A stretch of 40,229 nt of DNA from NCBI GenBank assembly GCA_024542985.1, contig JAMXCX010000011.1:1-40229 (forward strand), read 5' to 3'. Within the stretch, counting starts at the first letter, position 1. Every line of letters begins with the position of its first letter. This stretch comes from Candidatus Omnitrophota bacterium. GTDB taxonomy: Bacteria; Omnitrophota; Gorgyraeia; Duberdicusellales; 4484-171. Made by a program: the position numbers and the translations under genes. The notes below the pieces were generated by a model. The model ran no database searches. It had not been told where the DNA came from and saw only the letters and a list, made by a program, of their open reading frames with translations. Shown here piece by piece: positions 17,131 through 24,944 of this stretch.

Positions 17131-18303
17131 TTAAGTCAAGCCGGATATATTCTTTTTAGCTTTGTTTTGTAAAAAATCACTCCCACCGCTAAAAATATCA
17201 GCTGCCGTCTCTCTTTGGCCGAAAATAACAAGCTCTTGTGAAGCCTCCAAGCGTATTCGTCTCATAAAAAAATCTTCAGGAAGCCAGGAGAAGAGTTTCT
17301 CCCTTTCCCAATCGCTTCCACCTTCCAGAAAAAACAAATACTCTCCAGTTCCACAGATCCCACTTATACGCGATGCTATTATATCCTTTAATGAAGAGTT
17401 TAAATTACTATAATAATGTTTTATATCTTCTTCTGTAATATCAACAGTTTTTATAGCTTTTATCTGTGGTTTGACCTTGCTGCGCTCATAGTAGCACAGC
17501 CTAGCCATAGTATGAATGGGTTCACTATTCTTATCGGGAACTTCCATCCATATCTGTTCAGTGCGCCCTGAATAGCCTCTAGGCGGGATTTGTACATAAT
17601 TTGATCTGGCGAGAGTAAAAAATCTTCCCTCAGGAAGCTTCAAGCCTATATCGACGATATAGCAAGCACAATCAGAGCGCAATTTTATATACCAATTTCC
17701 TGTATATTGGCTCACCTCAATATCGAAATAACTATCTGCATTATTAACATTAATTTCTCTTAAAGTTACATCGTAAATACGCAAAGTAATTTTCGCCTTG
17801 CCTATATCCTCTTTGGCTGTATTCTTTCTTAGCGATTCTATAGAACTAGCTGAAATCTCCCAGTAGGCATATATCCAAAAAGGATCTTTAACTAAAAGCT
17901 TTATGTTAGTTATATTATAAGTTAAGGGAAGTTCATGATCCTCTAGGGGAGGTTTTTTATCTACAATCACTTTTTGACCGGCTGAATTTAGAATACTTTT
18001 CGCTTTTCTTTTAACGGACCTTTTCGCAGGTTTAAACTTTCTCGATTTTAGAAAAAGGGCTCCCTTTTTCATGCCTCGGTTAAAAGCCTTGTTTTTCTTA
18101 ACTGCAACCGGAGATATTTTCTTTAGGATTTTTTTAACCCTTATCTTTTTGACTTTAGAACCCCTTACTTTTCCCAGTTTAATCTTATTTGTCTTTGAAC
18201 GTTCTTTGGGATGTTTGGAAAAAAGTTTCCTTCCGGCTGAAATAGCCTTAGCCTCTCTGCCGCCTTTATAGGTTCTTGGGGCGGTTTTAATTTTTTTAGT
18301 CAA
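17131..18303 (-). CDS. DUF4912 protein with basic N-terminal tail
   Basis: Function unknown. Residues 1 to about 110 are extremely Lys/Arg-rich and probably disordered. Residues about 127-265 are a DUF4912 domain, with the hallmark VKDPFWIYAYWEIS and later RPR-like aromatic segments. A C-terminal part of about 125 residues contains an acidic, Trp-containing stretch and ends in Gly/Ser-rich sequence. DUF4912 genes are often found beside GH57 enzymes, as here on both sides, so a role in alpha-glucan handling is inferred. The start codon is TTG (18301-18303), fixed by a GAGGAG site five bases upstream. No signal peptide is present. Confidence 0.85.
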   Translation of the reverse strand: MTKKIKTAPRTYKGGREAKAISAGRKLFSKHPKERSKTNKIKLGKVRGSKVKKIRVKKILKKISPVAVKKNKAFNRGMKKGALFLKSRKFKPAKRSVKRKAKSILNSAGQKVIVDKKPPLEDHELPLTYNITNIKLLVKDPFWIYAYWEISASSIESLRKNTAKEDIGKAKITLRIYDVTLREINVNNADSYFDIEVSQYTGNWYIKLRSDCACYIVDIGLKLPEGRFFTLARSNYVQIPPRGYSGRTEQIWMEVPDKNSEPIHTMARLCYYERSKVKPQIKAIKTVDITEEDIKHYYSNLNSSLKDIIASRISGICGTGEYLFFLEGGSDWEREKLFSWLPEDFFMRRIRLEASQELVIFGQRETAADIFSGGSDFLQNKAKKNISGLT

Positions 18304-18352
18304 AATAACTCCTCAAAATTATTAACAACTATTCACTGCCCTAAAGAATACT

Positions 18353-19681
18353 TCATTCCACTATTGAAACAGTCTGCCCTTCTTCTAAAAGTAAATCTCT
18401 AATTTTAACAGCAACCTCACGACAAGCAGCTACTTTAGAATAAAAATTTTTCTTTGCTGCCTTATCAAGCGCAGAAATGCTTATTGCCTTACAGGCATTT
18501 AAAACAACCTCTTCCTGTAACAATAAACCCTTATTTATAAGGTTAATATCCCAGGTACCACGGTTTTTATTAGCCCACCAAAATTGACAGCTATGGATTG
18601 CCCTATCTAGGAGCCCCCTGGCAATAAGCCCAAACCTATTAGCTTCTTTATTGTCTTGTAAACTTAAGGCTTGCTCAGTTAGACTAAAACATATATTAAT
18701 ATGCTCCCATTGCAAATCATGGATACGATTACCTACCCCCTTCCAAAGAGGATAATAATCACCTTTGCAAATATCCTCTTTGGTAGTACTCCAAGAAGAT
18801 GGCTTGGGAGCAATTGCTTTTTTCTTAGAAAATTTATACAATAGCTCGCTTATGGTTACTACTTCAATTTGGGGAATTTCTTTTAACCCAAAAAATATAT
18901 TTTTGTGGGTCTGGACAAGATTTCTACGCTGTTTTACAGAAGAATGCTGGTGCATGTCTTTAATCTTACTTATTGTCTTATAAACTTCTGCTAGAAATAT
19001 TTCCTCCCAATTCTGAATATGATGCCCGAATGTTTCAGCATCCATCGCAGTTATAATGTACGAATCTTCCTTATTTTCGGCCAGCTTGGCAAGCTCTTTT
19101 ATGAAACTTGCGCTATCGAGATTCTGAAAACTTATCTTATTGCTTAAAATATCATCCCGGTAAAATACTAATATTGATGAACCATTAAAGGAAATCTCAG
19201 GAATAAAATCAAAAGGCCAGGCATCAGAACAGGCAATACCGGCAAGTAAAATCCACTTATACCCCAGAGCCTTAATAACTTTGGCAGTATCCTCAGAGTA
19301 ACCCATTTCCGGGGGAAATACGCCTTTAGGCTTATAAACTTTACCAAAAAAAGCCTTATTAGCCTTGTGATTTAATTTTAACTGTCTTTGGATTTCTCTC
19401 TGCGGTATAAGGGGAAATATAGGGTGATATTTTCCTGAATCTACAAACTCGAGCTGGCCGGATAAGGCTAATTTTCCTATATCATTTATAATATCTTCGG
19501 CTCCGTGGCTATCGAGCAATTCGGTTAAAACTCCGCAAATGTTTATAGTGACTTTTGCTTTTTTATGCTTAAGAAACATCTTAACCAAAGGCCTATAAGA
19601 TTCATTGCATATTCTTTTTAATACCCTGGGGAATTGTATCGGCGGCTGGTAAAAATGTAAAAAAGGAGCCCAATAAATCAT
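18353..19681 (-). CDS. GH57 family alpha-glucan-acting enzyme
   Basis: A second, shorter GH57 protein of 442 residues. The opening WAPFLHFYQPP is GH57 region I. Predicted catalytic residues are E125 in VFPPEMGYS and D214 in TAMDAETFGHH. It lacks the DUF1957-like tail of the neighbouring branching enzyme and is nearer to the GH57 amylase or pullulanase-like group. Substrate specificity cannot be read from the sequence. No signal peptide is seen, so it should act in the cytosol on glycogen or maltodextrin. It lies between malQ and the DUF4912 gene, and an AAAGG site precedes the ATG. Confidence 0.85.
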   Translation of the reverse strand: MIYWAPFLHFYQPPIQFPRVLKRICNESYRPLVKMFLKHKKAKVTINICGVLTELLDSHGAEDIINDIGKLALSGQLEFVDSGKYHPIFPLIPQREIQRQLKLNHKANKAFFGKVYKPKGVFPPEMGYSEDTAKVIKALGYKWILLAGIACSDAWPFDFIPEISFNGSSILVFYRDDILSNKISFQNLDSASFIKELAKLAENKEDSYIITAMDAETFGHHIQNWEEIFLAEVYKTISKIKDMHQHSSVKQRRNLVQTHKNIFFGLKEIPQIEVVTISELLYKFSKKKAIAPKPSSWSTTKEDICKGDYYPLWKGVGNRIHDLQWEHINICFSLTEQALSLQDNKEANRFGLIARGLLDRAIHSCQFWWANKNRGTWDINLINKGLLLQEEVVLNACKAISISALDKAAKKNFYSKVAACREVAVKIRDLLLEEGQTVSIVE

Positions 19682-19771
19682 ATTTTAACCTTTCTTGGCC
19701 ATGGATATCTAGAAGATATGCTCTATTTTACGAAAAACTCTAAATATAGCAAGCTGTTTTTCAGGGCCAGA

Positions 19772-21274
19772 TTAGGCTCTTTGGTAAGTTTTAGTCATCT
19801 CTGATAATTTAGCGCAGATATCATCTGATAATTGACCAGGTCTAAGGCGCCACTGCCAATTTCCTTTTGCCACCGAAGGCCTATTCATGCGCGCCTCTTG
19901 GCCTAAGCCCAAAACATCCTGCAGAGGAAAAATTGCTGTGTCGGCGGTTGAAGCCATACCCAGCTTGATCAATTCCCAAGAAACTTGGTCAGCTGAAATT
20001 TCTTTTCCTAAATAAGAAAATAACCTTTGTTTTACTCTAAAACTTGCTTCGTTATCAAACCACCCTCTTATAGTATTATTATCGTGAGTTCCGGTATAAA
20101 CCAGACAGTTATTATCATAAGTATGAGGTAGATAGGGGTGCTGAGGATCATCTTCATTAAAGGCAAAAAGAAGCACCTTCATTCCGGGAAATTTAAGCTC
20201 TCTGAGAAGTTTTTTTACGTCGGGAGTAATCATTCCGAGATCTTCGGCAATAATAGGCAAATGTGAAAACTTTTTAAAAAGTGTATTAAAAAAATCTCTT
20301 GCCGGTACCTTAAGCCATTTTCCGGAAACAGCAGTTTTAGCTCCTTGAGAAACCTCCCAATAGGCTACCAAACCTCTGAAATGATCAATTCTTACCTGAT
20401 CATAGCATAAAAAATTATGCTCAAAGCGCTCAAGCCACCACTTAAAGCCGGACTTTTTTAAAACCTCCCATTTATATACCGGATTACCCCAAAGCTGACC
20501 GGTTTTGCTAAAATAATCAGGCGGAACCCCGGCTATAAAAGTAAGTTCTTTCTCTTTATTTAGTTTAAAAATGCGGGGATTTGACCAAACATCAACACTG
20601 TCATAACTCATGTAAATAGGAACATCGCCAATTATAGAGATACCTTTATCATTGCAATATTTTTTAAGCAAAAACCACTGTTTAAAAAAAAGATATTGCA
20701 AAAACTTCTCTTTTTCTAACTCATCCTTATGTTTTTTCTTAACTTTCTCTAGGGCTTGGCCTTGTCTATTTTTTAGCTTCTCACCCCAAAGATTCCAGGG
20801 TTTTGCTCCGTAATTATCTCTTATAACCTGAAAAAGTGAAAAATCATCCAGCCATTTTAAATTTCTGCTGCAAAAATTATCATACTTGCATTTTTCTATT
20901 TTTTTTGATTTGAAATGTTCGTAAGCCTTGATAAAGATTTTATTTTTATAAGTAATTACCCTTGAGTAATCACAAAAATCATTCCTAAAATTAGGCTTTG
21001 ATTTAATATCTTCCTGGGATAAAAATCCTTGTTCAAATAGAAGTTGGGGGCTTATAAAAAAAATGTTGCCGGCAAAAGCAGAAATACTGCTATAAGGCGA
21101 ATTTCCGCAAGCTTGGTTAATGGGATTTAGGGGTAAGACTTGCCAGAGGCTTTGTTTTGTCTGCTGCAGAAAATCAGCAAATTTATAAGCACTTGGCCCC
21201 ATGTCACCTATACCGTAAGGTGAAGGAAGCGCGCTGAGATGAAGAAGAATGCCGCTTCTGCGTCTTTTAGGCAT
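19772..21274 (-). CDS. malQ: 4-alpha-glucanotransferase (amylomaltase)
   Basis: GH77 enzyme that moves maltodextrin segments between chains, recycling short glucans left by glycogen phosphorylase. The start RRSGILLHLSALPSPYGIGD and the segment CGNSPYSSISAFAGN are diagnostic. The catalytic triad is D297 in VRIDHFRG, E344 in IIAEDLG and D398 in GTHDNN. The length of 500 residues is typical of bacterial amylomaltases. It starts two bases after the GT4 stop codon, so the two are co-translated. Confidence 0.96.
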   Translation of the reverse strand: MPKRRRSGILLHLSALPSPYGIGDMGPSAYKFADFLQQTKQSLWQVLPLNPINQACGNSPYSSISAFAGNIFFISPQLLFEQGFLSQEDIKSKPNFRNDFCDYSRVITYKNKIFIKAYEHFKSKKIEKCKYDNFCSRNLKWLDDFSLFQVIRDNYGAKPWNLWGEKLKNRQGQALEKVKKKHKDELEKEKFLQYLFFKQWFLLKKYCNDKGISIIGDVPIYMSYDSVDVWSNPRIFKLNKEKELTFIAGVPPDYFSKTGQLWGNPVYKWEVLKKSGFKWWLERFEHNFLCYDQVRIDHFRGLVAYWEVSQGAKTAVSGKWLKVPARDFFNTLFKKFSHLPIIAEDLGMITPDVKKLLRELKFPGMKVLLFAFNEDDPQHPYLPHTYDNNCLVYTGTHDNNTIRGWFDNEASFRVKQRLFSYLGKEISADQVSWELIKLGMASTADTAIFPLQDVLGLGQEARMNRPSVAKGNWQWRLRPGQLSDDICAKLSEMTKTYQRA

Positions 21275-21276
21275 CT

Positions 21277-22470
21277 TTAAGCACCCTTTTGCAGGGCTTT
21301 ATCATAAATGGCAAGGGTTTCTCGGGTTACCTTTTCTTTGGTATATTGAGACTCAACGATTTGCCTTCCCGTATAGCCGAATCTTCTTTTGAGCTTTTTA
21401 TCTTCTAAGAGCTGACAAACTTTTGCGGCTATAGCTTCGAAATCTCTTACCGGCACAACAAAACCATTAATACCGTCTTTTATAACTTCCGGCATTCCGC
21501 CCATATTAGTAACTATCATAGGTTTTGCCATGCTCATGGCCTCAAGCATAGTTAGTCCAAAAGGCTCGGAAGAAGTGGAAGGATAAAGACAAATATCGCT
21601 TAATTCATAAAGTTCTCTTACCTCATCTAAAGTATACGTATCTATCAAAACATTATCCTCCATGTTAAAATGCTTCACTAAACTAACTAAATAAGCAATA
21701 TCTTTCTGCTGGGTATCACCCCAATCAACAATATTCTTTGACCCGGCTAAAACCAGCATTACATCCGGTGCCATTCGTTTCACAATATTGATTGCTTTGA
21801 TGCTGGTATCACAGCCTTTGGCTAAACCTATTCTGGCCGGATGAAATATTATTCTTCTACCCTTAAGCTGGGGGTATTTTTTTAGTATGGTTGTAGTGTT
21901 TGCGCCGGGGGTAAATTTATTTTGGTCCACACCATGATGAACAACTGTAATTTTTGTATCATCTACGCCAATACCAATAATCTCTTTCTTTATGAAGTGG
22001 CTGACTGCGATTATATGCGCCCAATTTATCTTATGGGTTAATTCCAAAAATAAAATGTCATCCCAAACATTATGAGCGGTTAGGATAAGGGGGATTCCTC
22101 TTTTTTTACTCAAAGCCTCTAGGGCACCTATGTGAGCTTGACTAAAATAATGCATATTGTGAACGTGGACAATATCAGGTTTAGTTTCTTCAAAAAATGA
22201 GGAAAAAACCTCAGTTACCTCATCTTTAAGCCCATGTAATCCTCTTTTATAAAGCCAATTTAAGTCCATAAGGGGAGTGCGATGAATATCGACGCCCTGA
22301 TAATTATATCTGCCGCTAACGCCTTCCACTGAACCGGCGAGCAAACTCACTTTATGGCCGAATTTAACCATTTGGGGTAAGATTATTGTTAAGTGTGTTT
22401 CTACCCCTCCGATTATAGGCGGAAATCCCCAATGAAGATGTGAAATGCGTAACTTATTTTTAACTACCAT
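21277..22470 (-). CDS. GT4 glycosyltransferase
   Basis: GT-B fold retaining glycosyltransferase of 397 residues. The N-terminus WGFPPIIGGVETHL is the glycine-rich acceptor-side loop, and the C-terminal half has the donor site ARIGLAKGCD and the E-x7-E motif in SSEPFGLTMLEAMS. Donor and acceptor are unknown. Its position between malQ and two GH65 genes, with a TAATG overlap onto the upstream GH65 stop, argues for a role in alpha-glucoside metabolism, possibly making the disaccharide that a GH65 enzyme phosphorolyses. A trehalose synthase of the TreT type is one candidate, unproven. Cell-envelope glycan synthesis is the main alternative. Confidence 0.85.
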   Translation of the reverse strand: MVVKNKLRISHLHWGFPPIIGGVETHLTIILPQMVKFGHKVSLLAGSVEGVSGRYNYQGVDIHRTPLMDLNWLYKRGLHGLKDEVTEVFSSFFEETKPDIVHVHNMHYFSQAHIGALEALSKKRGIPLILTAHNVWDDILFLELTHKINWAHIIAVSHFIKKEIIGIGVDDTKITVVHHGVDQNKFTPGANTTTILKKYPQLKGRRIIFHPARIGLAKGCDTSIKAINIVKRMAPDVMLVLAGSKNIVDWGDTQQKDIAYLVSLVKHFNMEDNVLIDTYTLDEVRELYELSDICLYPSTSSEPFGLTMLEAMSMAKPMIVTNMGGMPEVIKDGINGFVVPVRDFEAIAAKVCQLLEDKKLKRRFGYTGRQIVESQYTKEKVTRETLAIYDKALQKGA

Positions 22471-24794
22471 TAGTAATACTCCTCCTTTTTATACGCAGCT
22501 TCGCTTCTTTTAAAGATATAAGATTTATTAGTTTTAATAGTAATTCTTTTACCGAAAATTCCTATGTCTATATTTTTAAACTTAGGAAATATCGCTTTTA
22601 ACTTAATGATATCATTGGTTAATTCGAATTTGATAGTAGCTTGCCTCCAAACAAAAGAAAAATTTAACCGTCGCCAGGAACGGGGCATGCGAGGATTCAC
22701 AAATAAAACTTCTTTGGTTATTTTAACTCCCCCGAAGCCGAATATTAGAGCCTGCCAGGTTCCGCCTAAAGAAGCAGCGTGTATACCTTCAGAAGTATTA
22801 CCGTAAAGATTGCTTATGTCCGTACGCAGGGAGACGTTAAAAAAATTGTAAGCCCTATGCAAATCTCCGACATCACAGGCGCAAAAAGCATGCATAGGAG
22901 CGCTCAAAGAAGACTTATGCACTGTCCGGGAAATATAAAAATTATAATTTATCTCTTTGGTTTCTTTGCTAAATACATCGTTAAGCAAATAGAGGAGCAT
23001 TAAAACGTCAGCTTGCTTGACTATCTGAGTTTTTACTAAATCTTTCGCTTTTATACTCAAAGGAAGAAGCAAGAGGCCGTTTTCATCAGCCCTCTTGAGA
23101 TTAACTTTTCTTAATTTAAAAAATCCATCAAATTGCTCAATAACTTTTCTTCTATTAAAATTAATGTTTAAACCTGAGGCTATTTCTTTCCATACCTTTA
23201 GTTCTTTATCGGTGAAATTCAACTTTTTCTTTAAGCTTCGGTAAATTTTAGTTTTTTTCTTTATGGCATTTATCAACTTTGCGGCAGTAAATAAATTCCA
23301 TTTGGCCATCATATTGGTAAAAGCATTGTTGTTAACATTAGTATGAAATTCATCAGGCCCAATTACATGTTTAATTTCATATTTCTTAGTCTGTTTGCTA
23401 GGCTCAACTCGGGAAGCCCAGAACCTCGCAGTTTCAACAAATATCTCATAGCCGTACTTTTCCATAAAGTCTTGATCCTGCGTTGCCAGATAATACTTAT
23501 AAACGGCATAAGCAACATCCGCAGTTATATGGTGTTCCATCTTATGAGTATGTATTTTTATAATCGTCCGGTCAATATCTCTTGAGAATTCCGGAGTTTC
23601 TTCCTCTCCGGTGTCTGCCGATTCCCAGGCAAATTGCGCTCCTTTATACCCATTTTGTTTAGCTATCTCTCTTGATTTATCTAAGCATCTGTAGCGATAA
23701 AGAAGCATATTTTTTGCTACTTTTGGAAAAACAAAAAGATAGTAGGGAAGAAGAAAAATTTCCGCATCCCAGAAAATATGCCCCCGATATCCTTCTCCGC
23801 TTAAAGTCCTTGCGCCAATACTTGACAATCCATTATCGTAATGGGCACAAATAAGCATATGATAGATATTAAAACGGATATTTTTTTGAATGCTTTCTGT
23901 GCCTTCGATTACAACATCGGCCTTCTTCCATAACTTTGCCCAAGCATCTACATGTTCTTTTAAAAGCACAGAGAAATCCTTGCGGAAAGCCTTATTAAAA
24001 ATCCTGAAAGTATCCTTTTTTTGTACAGCATGCTCGCTCCTGCGATGAAAATGTTTTATGCAGAAAACTTTCGTAAATACAACCGTTTGATTTTTTTGAA
24101 GCTTTAAGCGGAAAATATTATCTTTAGCCAGTATTTTTTTTCCTCTAGTCTCGTAATAAAATCCTGCCCAGTAAATTATGGTATATTTTTTCTCAAAAGT
24201 CTCAGTAACCAGGTAACCTAAGCCTTTATATTGGCCTAGTTCCGTAACACGAAAATGCCTCTTCTTGCCTTCAGTCAACATTCCGCTGTTAGAAACTGAA
24301 GTGTCTATGCCGCTATTTATATCTAATTCACAACCTGCGTCTAAGGCGGTAAGGGCTATCTGCATCACTCCAATATTTTTATCAGCTTGGGATACAAACC
24401 TCACTGATTGATAATCATAACACCTGCTTTTGCTATCTTTATATACAGTATGCCGGGCTAAGACGCCCATTTTCATATTAAGGACTCTTTTGTGGTTAAT
24501 TATATCCATAGCAACCATACCCAGCTTTTCACCCTCGGAAGTAAATCTAAAATTAATCGGGTTTGGTAAATTAACCAGCTCAGAAACTTGGGCAGTCATC
24601 TTATCGTAAATCCCGGCAATATAAGTTCCGGCAGAACAATCATAAGGTATCTCTTCGTAAATTCCTCTTGAGCCCAAATAGCCATTGCCTAAAGCAAACT
24701 GGGACTCCCTTATGCCCTGTAGATCTCTAGACCACTCGGCTTCTTTTATCAGCCAATAATCATCATTGGTATAGCCAAGGTAAATATTTTTCAT
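22470..24794 (-). CDS. GH65 disaccharide phosphorylase (first-type copy)
   Basis: Inverting alpha-glucoside phosphorylase family (maltose, trehalose, kojibiose and related disaccharides), releasing beta-glucose 1-phosphate. Residues 1 to about 270 are the N-terminal beta-sandwich, followed by a helical linker and an (alpha/alpha)6 barrel with EGYRGHIFWDAEIFLLPYY. The predicted catalytic acid is E482 in GPDEFHTNVNNNAFTN. The phosphate-site region is KQADVLMLLYLL and HKSSLSAPMHA, which supports phosphorylase rather than hydrolase activity. The length of 774 residues is typical. Substrate is not assignable. It shares a TAATG junction with the GT4 gene; upstream is a 150-base gap with hairpins. 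Confidence 0.88.
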   Translation of the reverse strand: MKNIYLGYTNDDYWLIKEAEWSRDLQGIRESQFALGNGYLGSRGIYEEIPYDCSAGTYIAGIYDKMTAQVSELVNLPNPINFRFTSEGEKLGMVAMDIINHKRVLNMKMGVLARHTVYKDSKSRCYDYQSVRFVSQADKNIGVMQIALTALDAGCELDINSGIDTSVSNSGMLTEGKKRHFRVTELGQYKGLGYLVTETFEKKYTIIYWAGFYYETRGKKILAKDNIFRLKLQKNQTVVFTKVFCIKHFHRRSEHAVQKKDTFRIFNKAFRKDFSVLLKEHVDAWAKLWKKADVVIEGTESIQKNIRFNIYHMLICAHYDNGLSSIGARTLSGEGYRGHIFWDAEIFLLPYYLFVFPKVAKNMLLYRYRCLDKSREIAKQNGYKGAQFAWESADTGEEETPEFSRDIDRTIIKIHTHKMEHHITADVAYAVYKYYLATQDQDFMEKYGYEIFVETARFWASRVEPSKQTKKYEIKHVIGPDEFHTNVNNNAFTNMMAKWNLFTAAKLINAIKKKTKIYRSLKKKLNFTDKELKVWKEIASGLNINFNRRKVIEQFDGFFKLRKVNLKRADENGLLLLPLSIKAKDLVKTQIVKQADVLMLLYLLNDVFSKETKEINYNFYISRTVHKSSLSAPMHAFCACDVGDLHRAYNFFNVSLRTDISNLYGNTSEGIHAASLGGTWQALIFGFGGVKITKEVLFVNPRMPRSWRRLNFSFVWRQATIKFELTNDIIKLKAIFPKFKNIDIGIFGKRITIKTNKSYIFKRSEAAYKKEEYY

Positions 24795-24852
24795 TTTTTT
24801 ATCAGCTTATAGTTTATTAATCTTTATTTATTCTTCCTCAAAGCAACAATGG

Positions 24853-24872
24853 CCGCCGATTAAAATCAGCGG
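24853..24872. repeat. Hairpin in the leader between the two GH65 genes
   Basis: CCGC and GCGG close a stem that continues through GAT/ATC after one C-A mismatch. It lies in the 150-base gap between the GH65 genes and has no T run after it on the minus strand, so it is more likely a processing or stabilising hairpin than a terminator. Confidence 0.45.
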
Positions 24873-24915
24873 ATTTATCTAGCGAGGCAAACATATTTAA
24901 AATCGCTAAATATCT

Positions 24916-24921
24916 ATTATA
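24916..24921 (-). promoter_or_regulatory. Possible internal -10 box before the second GH65 gene
   Basis: A perfect TATAAT on the minus strand lies about 120 bases upstream of the 24794 ATG. No convincing -35 sequence is at 16-18 bases, so it may be a chance match in AT-rich DNA. If active it would give separate expression of the downstream ten-kilobase part of the cluster. Confidence 0.25.
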
Positions 24922-24944
24922 ACTAAGATAGAAAAAATTAATAT

